The notes below the pieces were generated by a model. It saw only the letters and a program-made list of their open reading frames with translations, had not been told where the DNA came from and ran no database searches. Source: Chloroflexota bacterium (GTDB lineage: Bacteria; Chloroflexota; FW602-bin22; JACPRP01). Taken from it: a stretch of DNA of 6,369 nucleotides. Shown piece by piece: positions 1 through 6,027 of the stretch (the first letter of the stretch is position 1; every line of letters begins with the position of its first letter). The position numbers and the translations under genes are program-made. The stretch spans positions 1-6,369 of the forward strand of contig JACQUC010000172.1 of NCBI GenBank assembly GCA_016210495.1, in the 5' to 3' direction.

Positions 1-423
1 ATGTTGGATAGCAGTGCTCTGCTAGCCTATCTGAATCGGACGGAAACTGCCCACCCATTGGCAAAGCACCTGATGAGGCGCATCGAGGACAACGGCGATC
101 CTCTGCACGGCCACTTTTCGGTCGTGAGCGCCTCGGAGCTTTTGGTACGGCCGTACCGAGTGAGCACCGCCGATTTCACTTTTATGCACAAGTTCCTGAC
201 CTCTTTCCCCAACCTGACCGCGTTGCCAATAGACTTGGCAGTCGCGTCCAGCGCGGCCATCGTTCGCGCCATTACAAACCTCCGGCTGCCAGACGCCATC
301 ATCGTAGCCTCTGGCCTTATGTCGAATTGCGAAGTCATAATAAGCAATGACGAGGCGTGGAAGCGGAAACTCCAGCCGTTGTTTCAGGAATTCAATTGGC
401 TCTACCTCGGGGATTACATTTAG
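1..423 (+). CDS. PIN-domain ribonuclease, VapC-like toxin (5' end possibly outside window)
   Basis: Reads as a compact PIN-domain protein of about 140 residues, the usual VapC size. The acidic residues expected for the Mg2+-dependent RNase site are present: D3 in the opening LDSSALLAYL motif, E46 in SASELLVRP, D98 in LPDAIIVASG, and D117 in the late SNDEAWKRKL motif. VapC proteins cleave tRNA or rRNA and are neutralised by a small antitoxin normally encoded just upstream, which would lie outside this window. The first ATG is base 1 and a PIN protein often has a few more residues before this strand, so the true start may be further left. It lies 229 bp upstream of the kinase gene on the same strand and has no obvious functional link to it. 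The fold is well supported. The toxin role is inferred from family knowledge. Confidence 0.8.
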   Translation: MLDSSALLAYLNRTETAHPLAKHLMRRIEDNGDPLHGHFSVVSASELLVRPYRVSTADFTFMHKFLTSFPNLTALPIDLAVASSAAIVRAITNLRLPDAIIVASGLMSNCEVIISNDEAWKRKLQPLFQEFNWLYLGDYI

Positions 424-605
424 GCTCGCGGCCTGTTGCTGCTACCAACTATCGTCTTTACCCCCTGCCTGGACATAGACACATTGTAGCGGATGCGGCA
501 AACTTCATCAACAAAGCAAGCGGCAAGAAGCGTTATTCACGTCCAACTTCACCAGGATACCAGGCTCCATTGCCACCCCCATCCGTGCGGCTCGCCGCCG
601 CCGGG

Positions 606-614
606 TGGTATAAT
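606..614 (+). promoter_or_regulatory. Extended -10 promoter for the kdpD-kdpE operon
   Basis: A perfect TATAAT sits at 609-614 and is preceded by TGG, giving the TGN extension typical of extended -10 promoters. No good -35 hexamer is seen 17 bp upstream, which fits that class. Transcription would start near 621, about 30 nt before the kinase ATG at 653. The rest of the 424-652 gap shows no gene or clear repeat. No c-di-AMP riboswitch-like pattern was recognised by eye. Confidence 0.55.
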
Positions 615-652
615 TTCGGCAGGGACCCTGACTCACGCTATTTCGAGTTGTT

Positions 653-2242
653 ATGAGACTGAGAACACTGCCCTGGGTTGGCTATGCCGCTGCGTTGGCT
701 GCTAGTGGGCTGATGACCGCCGTGATCGGCTTCGTGTTGACTTTCGTGGGCATCACGAACCTGTCCATGCTCTACCTGATCGTGGTTTTGGCAACGGCCA
801 TCACCTTCGGTCGGGGGCCGGCGATCGTCGCCTCTGTGGCAGCTTTCCTCATGATGAACTGGTTCTTCACCCAGCCGGTTCACACGTTGACCATCGCCGA
901 CCCTGCCGAGTGGCTCGCGCTTCTTCTGTTTCTGCTCGTGGCCGCGATCGCCGGCCAGCTTGCCGCGTCCCAACGCCAGCGCAAAGACGAGGCCGAGCAG
1001 CACGAAAGGGAGGCAGTAGTCCTCTATGATGTCGTTCGCTTGATGAGCGGGCGTGATTTTCACTCTGCGCTACGCGCGGTGGCCGAGCGCCTGCACGACG
1101 AGCTGGAGCTTGCTGCCGTAGCCATCAAGCTCATCGACAGCGCCGGTGATAGTACTCAAGCTTCCTTTGGCGAAGATGATGCTTTAAGGCTTGCCGGAAT
1201 AAGAACAGGAGCGGCGATGCAGGTGCTGGGGCGGGGTCCAGCTCCCACCGGCCAGCAACGCGGTGGGCCAGGACGGTGGATCAGAGTCGTACCTCCCTAC
1301 GTCCGACGAGAAGTGGCAAAAGCCAGTGCCAATCGCCTGCGAATGGTCCCCGTGATGTCGCACGGCAGGCGCGTCGGGGAGTTGCTCCTCGTTCGCCACT
1401 CCGACGTCCCGAGGTTTACAGCAGCCGACGACCGGCTGCTGTCGGCGGTGGCGACGCAGTTGGGGGTGGCGGTGGAGCGCGTCTGGCTCCAGCGCGAGGC
1501 GACCGAGGCCGAGATCCTCCGCCGCACCGGCGAGCTGAAGACCGCCCTTCTCAACGCGGTTTCTCACGACCTCCGAACCCCACTCGCTTCCATCATCGCC
1601 TCGGCAGGTAGTCTCCGCCAGCACGATGTGCAGTGGACGGAGGCCGAGCGGCAGGAGCTTGCAGAGGCTATCGAGGAGGAGGCTCTGCGTCTCAACCAGA
1701 TCGTGGGGAATCTCCTGGACCTATCCCGCATCGAGGGTGAGACGCTCAAACCTGAGAAAGGCTGGTACGATCTGGGAGCCCTGGTTGACGACGTGCTGGG
1801 GCGTCTTCGACCCGTAACGGCAAAGCACCATATCTCCGTCGACATTCCCGACGACCTTCCGCCCGTGTTGCTCGACTACGTCGAGATCGACCAGGTGCTC
1901 TCCAATCTCATCGAGAACGCGACGAAGTACGCTGCTGAGGGTACCGAGATCAGGGTCTCAGCCCATCGCGCTGACGGCGAGCTACAGGTCGAAGTGTCTG
2001 ACCGAGGACCTGGAGTGCCCCCGGCAGCGATGCCTCATCTCTTCGAGCCATTCTACAGACTGGCGGACAAGGTCACAGGGCCAAAGGGCACTGGCCTCGG
2101 CCTGGCCGTCGCCAAAGGCCTGGTCGAGGCTCACGGCGGGCGCATCTGGGCCGAGAATCGCCGTGGCGGTGGCGCGCGGTTCGTCTTCACCTTGCCCCTT
2201 CACGAATCAGAAGCCCTGTCATCGCGTTCGGAGGCACCGTAA
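653..2242 (+). CDS. kdpD: Short KdpD-type sensor histidine kinase (DUF4118-GAF-HisKA-HATPase)
   Basis: A membrane histidine kinase that would autophosphorylate on H305 and pass phosphate to the regulator encoded next. In order: four hydrophobic helices packed in residues about 8-103 (DUF4118-type KdpD membrane unit), a GAF-like region about 120-275, the H box NAVSHDLRTPLASI (H305), N box with N418 and N422 (SNLIENATKYA), G1 box DRGPGVP (D450), F box FEPFYR (464-469) and G2 box GTGLGLAVAKG (479-489). At 529 residues it lacks the ~400-residue cytosolic N-terminal KdpD and Usp-like sensor domains of E. coli-type KdpD (about 890 residues). This is not an annotation artefact: an in-frame TGA lies at 629-631, 24 nt before the ATG. 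The start has only a weak Shine-Dalgarno (GAG at 645-647 region). Its stop overlaps the kdpE start by one base, implying translational coupling. Family assignment is firm. The signal sensed is unknown. Confidence 0.9.
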   Translation: MRLRTLPWVGYAAALAASGLMTAVIGFVLTFVGITNLSMLYLIVVLATAITFGRGPAIVASVAAFLMMNWFFTQPVHTLTIADPAEWLALLLFLLVAAIAGQLAASQRQRKDEAEQHEREAVVLYDVVRLMSGRDFHSALRAVAERLHDELELAAVAIKLIDSAGDSTQASFGEDDALRLAGIRTGAAMQVLGRGPAPTGQQRGGPGRWIRVVPPYVRREVAKASANRLRMVPVMSHGRRVGELLLVRHSDVPRFTAADDRLLSAVATQLGVAVERVWLQREATEAEILRRTGELKTALLNAVSHDLRTPLASIIASAGSLRQHDVQWTEAERQELAEAIEEEALRLNQIVGNLLDLSRIEGETLKPEKGWYDLGALVDDVLGRLRPVTAKHHISVDIPDDLPPVLLDYVEIDQVLSNLIENATKYAAEGTEIRVSAHRADGELQVEVSDRGPGVPPAAMPHLFEPFYRLADKVTGPKGTGLGLAVAKGLVEAHGGRIWAENRRGGGARFVFTLPLHESEALSSRSEAP

Positions 2243-2946
2243 TGTCTCAGATGGCTGGTGCTCGTATTCTTGTGGTGGACGACGACCCATCGATCTTGCG
2301 CGCCGTGCGCATCATCCTCGCGCGCCACGGCTTTCAGGTCGACACAGCGGCTACCGGTGGCGAGGGGGTCGAGAGATTTCTAGGCTCGCATCCGGACCTT
2401 CTGCTACTCGATCTTGGGTTGCCGGACGTCGACGGCTTCGAGGTGATTCGCACCATACGGGCCGGAGCAAGCACACCCATAATCGTCCTCTCCGTCCGCG
2501 AAGCCGAGCGGGACAAGGTTGCCGCTCTCGACCTTGGCGCTGACGACTATCTGACCAAGCCCTTCGGCGTCGACGAGCTGCTGGCGCGCATCCGGGTGGC
2601 GTTGCGCCACGCGGCACGTCCAGCGCAGGGCCCGGCGCCGGTGTTTCGGGCCGGCGATCTCGAGGTGGATCTCGAGCGCCGTCGGGTAAAGGTTGGCGGC
2701 AACGAAGTCCATCTTACCCGCACCGAATACGACCTCCTCAAGGCATTTGTCACCCACCCGAACAAGGTACTCACCGATCGGATGCTTCTACAAGAGGTGT
2801 GGGGGCCTCAATACGGCTACGAGGCGCACTACCTCCACGTCTACGTGGCTCGACTTCGGAAGAAGATCGAAGCCATCCCCCAGAGCCAGCGCTACCTGGT
2901 CACGGAGCCGGGCGTCGGCTACCGTTTCGTGGCCGAGGACACGTAG
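2242..2946 (+). CDS. kdpE: KdpE-type OmpR/PhoB-family response regulator
   Basis: A 234-residue DNA-binding response regulator, partner of the preceding kinase. The receiver domain (about 7-122) has the acidic pocket D13/D14, phosphoacceptor D57 in LLLLDLGLPD, the switch serine S84 and the conserved K106 in LTKPF. The C-terminal winged helix (about 136-232) carries LTRTEYDLLKAF, the recognition-helix region HYLHVYVARLRKKIE and the terminal wing YLVTEPGVGYRF. GGAGG at 2230-2234 lies 7 nt before the ATG at 2242 and supports this start over M4. The kinase stop and this ATG share base 2242. The KdpE family binds 11-bp-spaced direct repeats, and such repeats lie just downstream at 3069-3128. A second, isolated copy of its last 12 codons occurs at 5652-5690. 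No KdpFABC genes are in the window, so the usual KdpE target is absent here. Confidence 0.9.
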   Translation: MSQMAGARILVVDDDPSILRAVRIILARHGFQVDTAATGGEGVERFLGSHPDLLLLDLGLPDVDGFEVIRTIRAGASTPIIVLSVREAERDKVAALDLGADDYLTKPFGVDELLARIRVALRHAARPAQGPAPVFRAGDLEVDLERRRVKVGGNEVHLTRTEYDLLKAFVTHPNKVLTDRMLLQEVWGPQYGYEAHYLHVYVARLRKKIEAIPQSQRYLVTEPGVGYRFVAEDT

Positions 2947-2949
2947 GGG

Positions 2950-2964
2950 TCCGCCTTAGGCGGA
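2950..2964 (+). other. Stem-loop just after the kdpE stop
   Basis: TCCGCCTTAGGCGGA forms a perfect 6-bp stem with a TTA loop, starting 4 nt after the kdpE stop codon. No T-run follows, so it is not a canonical intrinsic terminator. It may protect the mRNA 3' end or attenuate transcription. The duplicate intergenic copy has a different but also perfect hairpin in the same place (5693-5710). Confidence 0.5.
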
Positions 2965-2969
2965 TGTGG

Positions 2970-3004
2970 TTGCCCTAGCGGGATCGTGCTTGCCCTGGCG
3001 GGAT
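2970..3004 (+). repeat. Two direct repeats of a 15-mer with 20-bp period
   Basis: TTGCCCTAGCGGGAT at 2970-2984 and TTGCCCTGGCGGGAT at 2990-3004 differ by one base and start 20 bp apart, close to two helical turns. Each contains a CCC-N4-GGG dyad. The same pair with the same period is present in the duplicate region (5707-5741), so the arrangement predates the duplication. A regulator site is possible, but nothing identifies the protein. Confidence 0.7.
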
Positions 3005-3068
3005 TTCGCCGCAAATTCCACATGATCGTACACCAGATCACTCTTGCCTCCCCGAATTGATCCGCCTT

Positions 3069-3139
3069 GAAATATTGAGGAAATATTGAGGGTGCCTGCG
3101 TCGCTATTGACGGCGTGTTGAGCGCCGTACTCGTACAAT
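3069..3139 (+). promoter_or_regulatory. Candidate KdpE-controlled promoter with two 11-bp tandem repeat boxes
   Basis: Box 1 (3069-3090) is a perfect tandem repeat of the 11-mer GAAATATTGAG. Box 2 (3107-3128) is TTGACGGCGTG followed by TTGAGCGCCGT, another 11-bp-phased pair. A -10-like TACAAT lies at 3134-3139. No -35 hexamer lies 16-18 bp upstream of it, and TTGACG is 21 bp away, which suggests activator dependence. Tandem 11-bp repeats are the standard site form of OmpR/PhoB-family regulators, and kdpE is the adjacent upstream gene. The boxes and their spacing recur at 5809-5878. That KdpE binds here is inference. Confidence 0.6.
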
Positions 3140-3157
3140 TCCTGTTGGGAGCGGGAA

Positions 3158-3418
3158 ATGGCTATGGAGCGCATGGTACTAGCAGGCAAATACGTTGATC
3201 TGCTTCGACGCGTTTGCGACGTGTTGTGTAGCGTATCCCCGCAAGTGATCAGGGCGACCAGCGTCACTATCACCTTGGATTCAGAGGAAGACGTGGTTGC
3301 CCTGGCGGGGCTGGTCCAGCGTCTGGCTGAGGAATACGAGCTTTGTGGTCAGACGAAAATCAGCGGTCGTGGTGTTACCGCTTATTTCCGCAGATGGCTT
3401 GAGCCCGGAGAAAGGTGA
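3158..3418 (+). CDS. Small unknown protein encoded before the permease
   Basis: An 86-residue soluble protein that I do not recognise. GGGAG at 3147-3151 lies 6 nt before the ATG at 3158, a good ribosome-binding site. M3 and M6 are less well placed. The sequence suggests an N-terminal helix (VLAGKYVDLLRRVCDVL), a strand around TSVTITLD, an amphipathic helix about residues 42-60 (SEEDVVALAGLVQRLAEEY) and a final strand pair around TKISGRGVTAYFRRW, that is, a beta-alpha-beta core. It has two cysteines close together in helix 1 and one later, but no recognisable metal or catalytic motif, signal peptide or membrane segment. It lies 57 nt upstream of the permease on the same strand, so co-transcription is likely and a regulatory or accessory role is possible. 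Part of the gene (3292-3309) is identical to an 18-mer in the relic intergenic region. Confidence 0.75.
   Translation: MAMERMVLAGKYVDLLRRVCDVLCSVSPQVIRATSVTITLDSEEDVVALAGLVQRLAEEYELCGQTKISGRGVTAYFRRWLEPGER
3292..3309 (+). repeat. 18-mer shared between the small gene and the relic region
   Basis: CGTGGTTGCCCTGGCGGG, encoding part of DVVALAG in the small protein, is identical to 5702-5719. It shares the TTGCCCTGGCGGG core with the four intergenic repeats at 2970, 2990, 5707 and 5727. It may be coincidence, a dispersed short repeat or an intragenic binding site. Confidence 0.5.
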
Positions 3419-3475
3419 GCCCCGGGGCATTCGTTACCTTAGGATCGCCCAATACACGTATCAGGAAGGAAGACA

Positions 3476-5650
3476 ATGTCGCCATCGGGTGACCAGGAAC
3501 AGAACAAAGAGAGACGCACCGAGCACCGGGTGGGCTTCGGGGAAGATGACGAGGCGACGGCCGAGAACCAGGAGCCGAACCGTGTCCGGGATCGGTCACA
3601 TACTGAGGACGATAGCGCAGTGCACCCAGACCTGGAGTGGAAGCGCGAGCTCCGTGGACGCCAGCCGGGCACGCGCTATGTGCGCATCGTCCGGCCCTAC
3701 GCCCGGGAGTTCAGGCGTCGTGCTCCCGGCCACCTGGTCGCGACCGAAAAAGTGCTGGAGCCACGAGGGGTTCTCGGCAAAGTCCGGGAGTTTCTGCGTG
3801 GTCTCTTGATCGGCAGCCGGCTGCGAACGGAGGCCGACATACAGGAGCGGACCGACAAGGTCAAGGGCCTCGCGATATTTGCCTCTGACAATTTGTCGTC
3901 ATCGGCCTATGCCACCGAGGAAGTAATGCGAGTGCTCGTGCTGGCCGGGGTCGGGGCGCTGATGCTGACCGTACCCCTGACAATAGCGATATGCTTATTG
4001 CTGCTGATCGTAGTGATGAGCTATTTGCAAGTGATCCACGCTTATCCCGGCGGTGGTGGCAGCTACGTAGTAGCTCATGAGAACCTCGGGCCGGCCGCTG
4101 GCCTGGCGGCGGCCGCGGCGTTGATTACCGACTACATCCTGACGGTCGCTGTCTCTATGTCAGCCGGTGTGGCAGCTATTACATCCGCCTTCCCCGAGCT
4201 GTTCGCTCAGCGTGTGTTGATCTCGGTAATCGTCGTGGCGGTTGTGACCATAATGAACCTGCGTGGCATCCGCGAGTCCGGCACCATCTTCGCGGCGCCA
4301 ACCTACGTATACTTGCTCTCCATGCTTGGGCTACTCGGGCTCGGCATCTTCAGGTCCGTTGCTAATGGCCTACCCGCTTACACGCCTCCTCCGGAAGTTG
4401 TTCGAGCAGAAATGGTCGAGCCGCTCGCCCTGCTGCTCATCCTACGTGCCTTCGCCTCCGGATCGGTCGCCCTGACCGGCGTGGAGGCGGTATCCAATGG
4501 GGTACCGGCGTTCAAGCCCCCGGAGGTCAGGAACGCACAGATCGTCCTCGTCGCCATGGGCGCTTTCTTCGCGACGATCTTCATCGGCATCAGCTTCCTA
4601 TCAGCCCAGATAGGAATCATTCCGAGTCCGGATGAGACCGAGACGGTCCTCAGTCAGCTTACGCGGCTCCTGGTTGGCACCGGCTGGTACTATTATGTCG
4701 TGCAGTTTGCCACCGCCGTCCTGCTGGTACTGGCCGCCAATACTGCGTTCAACGGCTTTCCGCGTCTGGCCAGCATCCTGGCTCGCGATAGGTACCTTCC
4801 CAACCAGTTCCAGTTCCGTGGTGACAGACTGGCTTACACTATGGGGATCGTCGTGCTGGCTGTAATGGCTGCCTTTCTGATCGTCCTGTACGAGGGCAGT
4901 GTGACCGGCCTAATACCGCTCTACATGGTTGGAGTCTTTCTTGCCTTTACGCTGAGCCAGGCCGGCCTGGTAAAGCGATGGCTTCAACTTCGAACCGAGG
5001 AGACGGGATGGCGGCGGCGGGCCGCCATCAACGCGCTGGGCGCCGTCGTGACCGGTGTTGTGACGGTCGTCGTCGCGGTCTCCAAGTTCGCCCTCGGGGC
5101 CTGGATGATCATGGTGCTGATTCCGTTGCTGATGTTGATGATGTGGGGCATCAAGCGCCACTATCGCAAACTGGAGGATGCGCTGACGCTCGAGAGAATA
5201 GACGCCCCCCTTCCGCGGCCGCGCCTGCCGAAGGTTGTGGTGCCGATCAGTCGGCTGGACACGACGGCACTGCAGGGGCTGGCCTACGCTCGCTCCATCT
5301 CTCAAGACGTAACGGCCGTACACGTCACGGATGACCCTGTAGAAGCGCAGCACATGAAGGAGCGCTGGGAGAAATGGGCTGGAGAGGTGCCGCTGGTCAT
5401 CGTGGAATCGCCTTACCGCGCGCTGATCCAGCCGCTCCTGACCTACATCGACGCGGTGGACAAACAGGACCCACAGCGACCGATCACCGTTGTGCTTTCT
5501 GAGCTGGTTCCGAAGCACTTCTGGGAGTTCTTCCTCCATAACCAGACCACATTGCGCCTGAAGGCACACCTCTTCTTCCGGCCAAACACCGTCGTTATCG
5601 ACGTGCCGTGCCGAGTCAGTGAGCTGACGAGAGGTCGGGCCGGCCAGTAA
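3476..5650 (+). CDS. KUP/KimA-like potassium importer, APC superfamily permease with C-terminal Usp-like domain
   Basis: A 724-residue membrane protein. A strong AGGAAGGA at 3463-3470 lies 5 nt before the ATG. Residues 1-110 form a hydrophilic, charged cytosolic extension. Residues about 130-560 hold roughly 12 hydrophobic segments, and residues about 583-712 form an alternating strand/helix Usp-like domain (KVVVPIS, VTAVHVT, PLVIVES, PITVVLSEL, TVVIDVP). Motifs match my memory of Bacillus KimA (YdaO): FASDNLSSSAYATEE (D138, Y145), AYPGGGGSYVVAHENLG, ITDYILTVAVSMSAG (D219, Y220, T223, S227), LTGVEAVSNGVPAFK and LVLAANTAFNGFPRLA. The D, Y, D and T residues correspond to positions proposed to bind K+ in KimA. 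The Usp-like domain lacks an obvious G-x2-G-x9-G-S nucleotide motif. Many such genes are annotated simply as APC amino-acid permeases, and the K+ substrate is inferred from motif similarity plus the KdpDE neighbours. A truncated second copy of its C-terminus lies at 5893-6027. Confidence 0.88.
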   Translation: MSPSGDQEQNKERRTEHRVGFGEDDEATAENQEPNRVRDRSHTEDDSAVHPDLEWKRELRGRQPGTRYVRIVRPYAREFRRRAPGHLVATEKVLEPRGVLGKVREFLRGLLIGSRLRTEADIQERTDKVKGLAIFASDNLSSSAYATEEVMRVLVLAGVGALMLTVPLTIAICLLLLIVVMSYLQVIHAYPGGGGSYVVAHENLGPAAGLAAAAALITDYILTVAVSMSAGVAAITSAFPELFAQRVLISVIVVAVVTIMNLRGIRESGTIFAAPTYVYLLSMLGLLGLGIFRSVANGLPAYTPPPEVVRAEMVEPLALLLILRAFASGSVALTGVEAVSNGVPAFKPPEVRNAQIVLVAMGAFFATIFIGISFLSAQIGIIPSPDETETVLSQLTRLLVGTGWYYYVVQFATAVLLVLAANTAFNGFPRLASILARDRYLPNQFQFRGDRLAYTMGIVVLAVMAAFLIVLYEGSVTGLIPLYMVGVFLAFTLSQAGLVKRWLQLRTEETGWRRRAAINALGAVVTGVVTVVVAVSKFALGAWMIMVLIPLLMLMMWGIKRHYRKLEDALTLERIDAPLPRPRLPKVVVPISRLDTTALQGLAYARSISQDVTAVHVTDDPVEAQHMKERWEKWAGEVPLVIVESPYRALIQPLLTYIDAVDKQDPQRPITVVLSELVPKHFWEFFLHNQTTLRLKAHLFFRPNTVVIDVPCRVSELTRGRAGQ

Positions 5651-5651
5651 C

Positions 5652-5690
5652 CCCGGTGTTGGCTACCGTTTTATGGCTGAGGACACGTAG
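5652..5690 (+). pseudogene. Relic of a second kdpE: last 12 codons only
   Basis: Reads PGVGYRFMAEDT then TAG, identical to the KdpE C-terminus except M for V at one position. It begins one base after the permease stop codon. The upstream codon no longer matches kdpE, so the breakpoint lies at about 5651. It cannot be translated usefully and marks the left edge of a collapsed duplicate. Confidence 0.9.
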
Positions 5691-5692
5691 GA

Positions 5693-5710
5693 GCAACCCT
5701 GCGTGGTTGC
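5693..5710 (+). other. Stem-loop after the relic kdpE stop
   Basis: GCAACC pairs with GGTTGC around a CTGCGT loop, a perfect 6-bp stem 2 nt after the relic stop codon. It occupies the position of the 2950-2964 hairpin but has a different stem sequence. No T-run follows. It could also act as a weak 3'-end structure for the permease mRNA, whose stop is 42 nt upstream. Confidence 0.45.
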
Positions 5711-5741
5711 CCTGGCGGGATTGCGGTTGCCCTGGCCGGAT
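5707..5741 (+). repeat. Second pair of 15-mer direct repeats, 20-bp period
   Basis: TTGCCCTGGCGGGAT at 5707-5721 and TTGCCCTGGCCGGAT at 5727-5741, starting 20 bp apart, match the pair at 2970-3004 in sequence and period. Confidence 0.7.
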
Positions 5742-5808
5742 CTGGCCGCAGATGCTACCTGATCGTGCATCACTTTACCCCGCTGCATCCCTCAAATGGA
5801 TCCTTCGC

Positions 5809-5878
5809 GAAATATCTAGCATTTATTTAGCCTCACCTTGCCCACGTTGATCGAGCATTGACTGCCGTGCGATACACT
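5809..5878 (+). promoter_or_regulatory. Relic copy of the candidate KdpE-controlled promoter
   Basis: GAAATATCTAG then CATTTATTTAG (5809-5830), TTGATCGAGCA then TTGACTGCCGT (5847-5868), and TACACT (5873-5878) parallel the intact promoter. The distance from GAAATAT to the first TTGA is the same (38 bp) and the two TTGA are again 11 bp apart. The -10-like element is shifted by one base. It may still be active and would drive a short transcript through the permease remnant. Confidence 0.5.
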
Positions 5879-5892
5879 TTGTTCGTGAGGAA

Positions 5893-6027
5893 TCCGAGAT
5901 CGTGCCCCGACACTTCTGGGAGTACATCCTCCACAACCAGACCGCCCTGCGCTTGAAGATCCCTCTTTTCTTTCGGCGCAACACCATCGTGGTGGACGTT
6001 CCGTACCACCTCGATTCCGACGGCTGA
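5893..6027 (+). pseudogene. Remnant of a second permease: C-terminal ~44 codons
   Basis: Reads SEIVPRHFWEYILHNQ and onward to DVPYHLDSDG and a TGA at 6025-6027. It aligns without gaps to residues 675-711 of the intact permease with 27 of 37 identities, mostly conservative changes. The extreme C-termini differ in length and sequence. The frame is open, so the paralogue probably diverged as a functional gene before losing its interior. All membrane segments are missing. A GTG at 5902 preceded by GAGG (5887-5890, 11 nt away) could in principle start a 41-residue peptide of the Usp-like domain, but this is weak. Confidence 0.88.

Larger units (their letters stand above)
2911..3157 (+). repeat. 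Copy 1 of duplicated segment (kdpE tail plus intergenic region)
   Basis: The kdpE 3' end and the full gap to the next gene recur at 5652 to about 5892. In the best ungapped stretch, 2965-3034 against 5702-5771, I count about 56 of 70 identical bases. Further right, the elements GATCC, GAAATAT, TTGA, TTGA and GCCGT lie at offsets 0, 10, 48, 59 and 65 in both copies (counted from 3059 and 5799). Confidence 0.88.
5652..5892 (+). repeat. Copy 2 of duplicated segment (kdpE tail plus intergenic region)
   Basis: Diverged direct copy of 2911-3157, same strand and same order of elements: kdpE tail, hairpin, 20-bp-period repeats, GATCGT block, 11-bp boxes and -10-like hexamer. Homology ends around 5885-5893, where the ribosome-binding-site area of the small gene would be, and switches to permease C-terminal sequence. 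Confidence 0.87.

Noticed and set aside
424..652. c-di-AMP (ydaO-type) riboswitch or other leader RNA, expected for some KimA genes
   Set aside because: No recognisable conserved riboswitch core in this gap or in 2947-3157. The sequence looks like a promoter region only.
2970..3004. CRISPR-like direct repeats
   Set aside because: Only two units with 5-bp spacers per cluster and no cas genes. It fits a regulatory repeat pair better.
2956..3273. Minus-strand frame of 105 codons covering the intergenic region
   Set aside because: It overlaps the conserved promoter elements and the small plus-strand gene, and the duplicate copy does not preserve it.
4910..5569. Long minus-strand open frame (219 codons) inside the permease gene
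   Set aside because: It is antisense to a protein with clear family motifs, its translation is rich in H, R and Q without recognisable motifs, and it has no supporting ribosome-binding site that I can see.
5656..5850. A 64-codon plus-strand frame over the relic region
   Set aside because: It runs in a different frame from the kdpE tail and through the duplicated regulatory region. The equivalent frame is not maintained in the other copy.
5651..5900. Insertion sequence or transposon explaining the repeated segment
   Set aside because: No transposase, terminal inverted repeats or target-site duplication seen. The content is a copy of the local locus, which fits tandem duplication followed by deletion.
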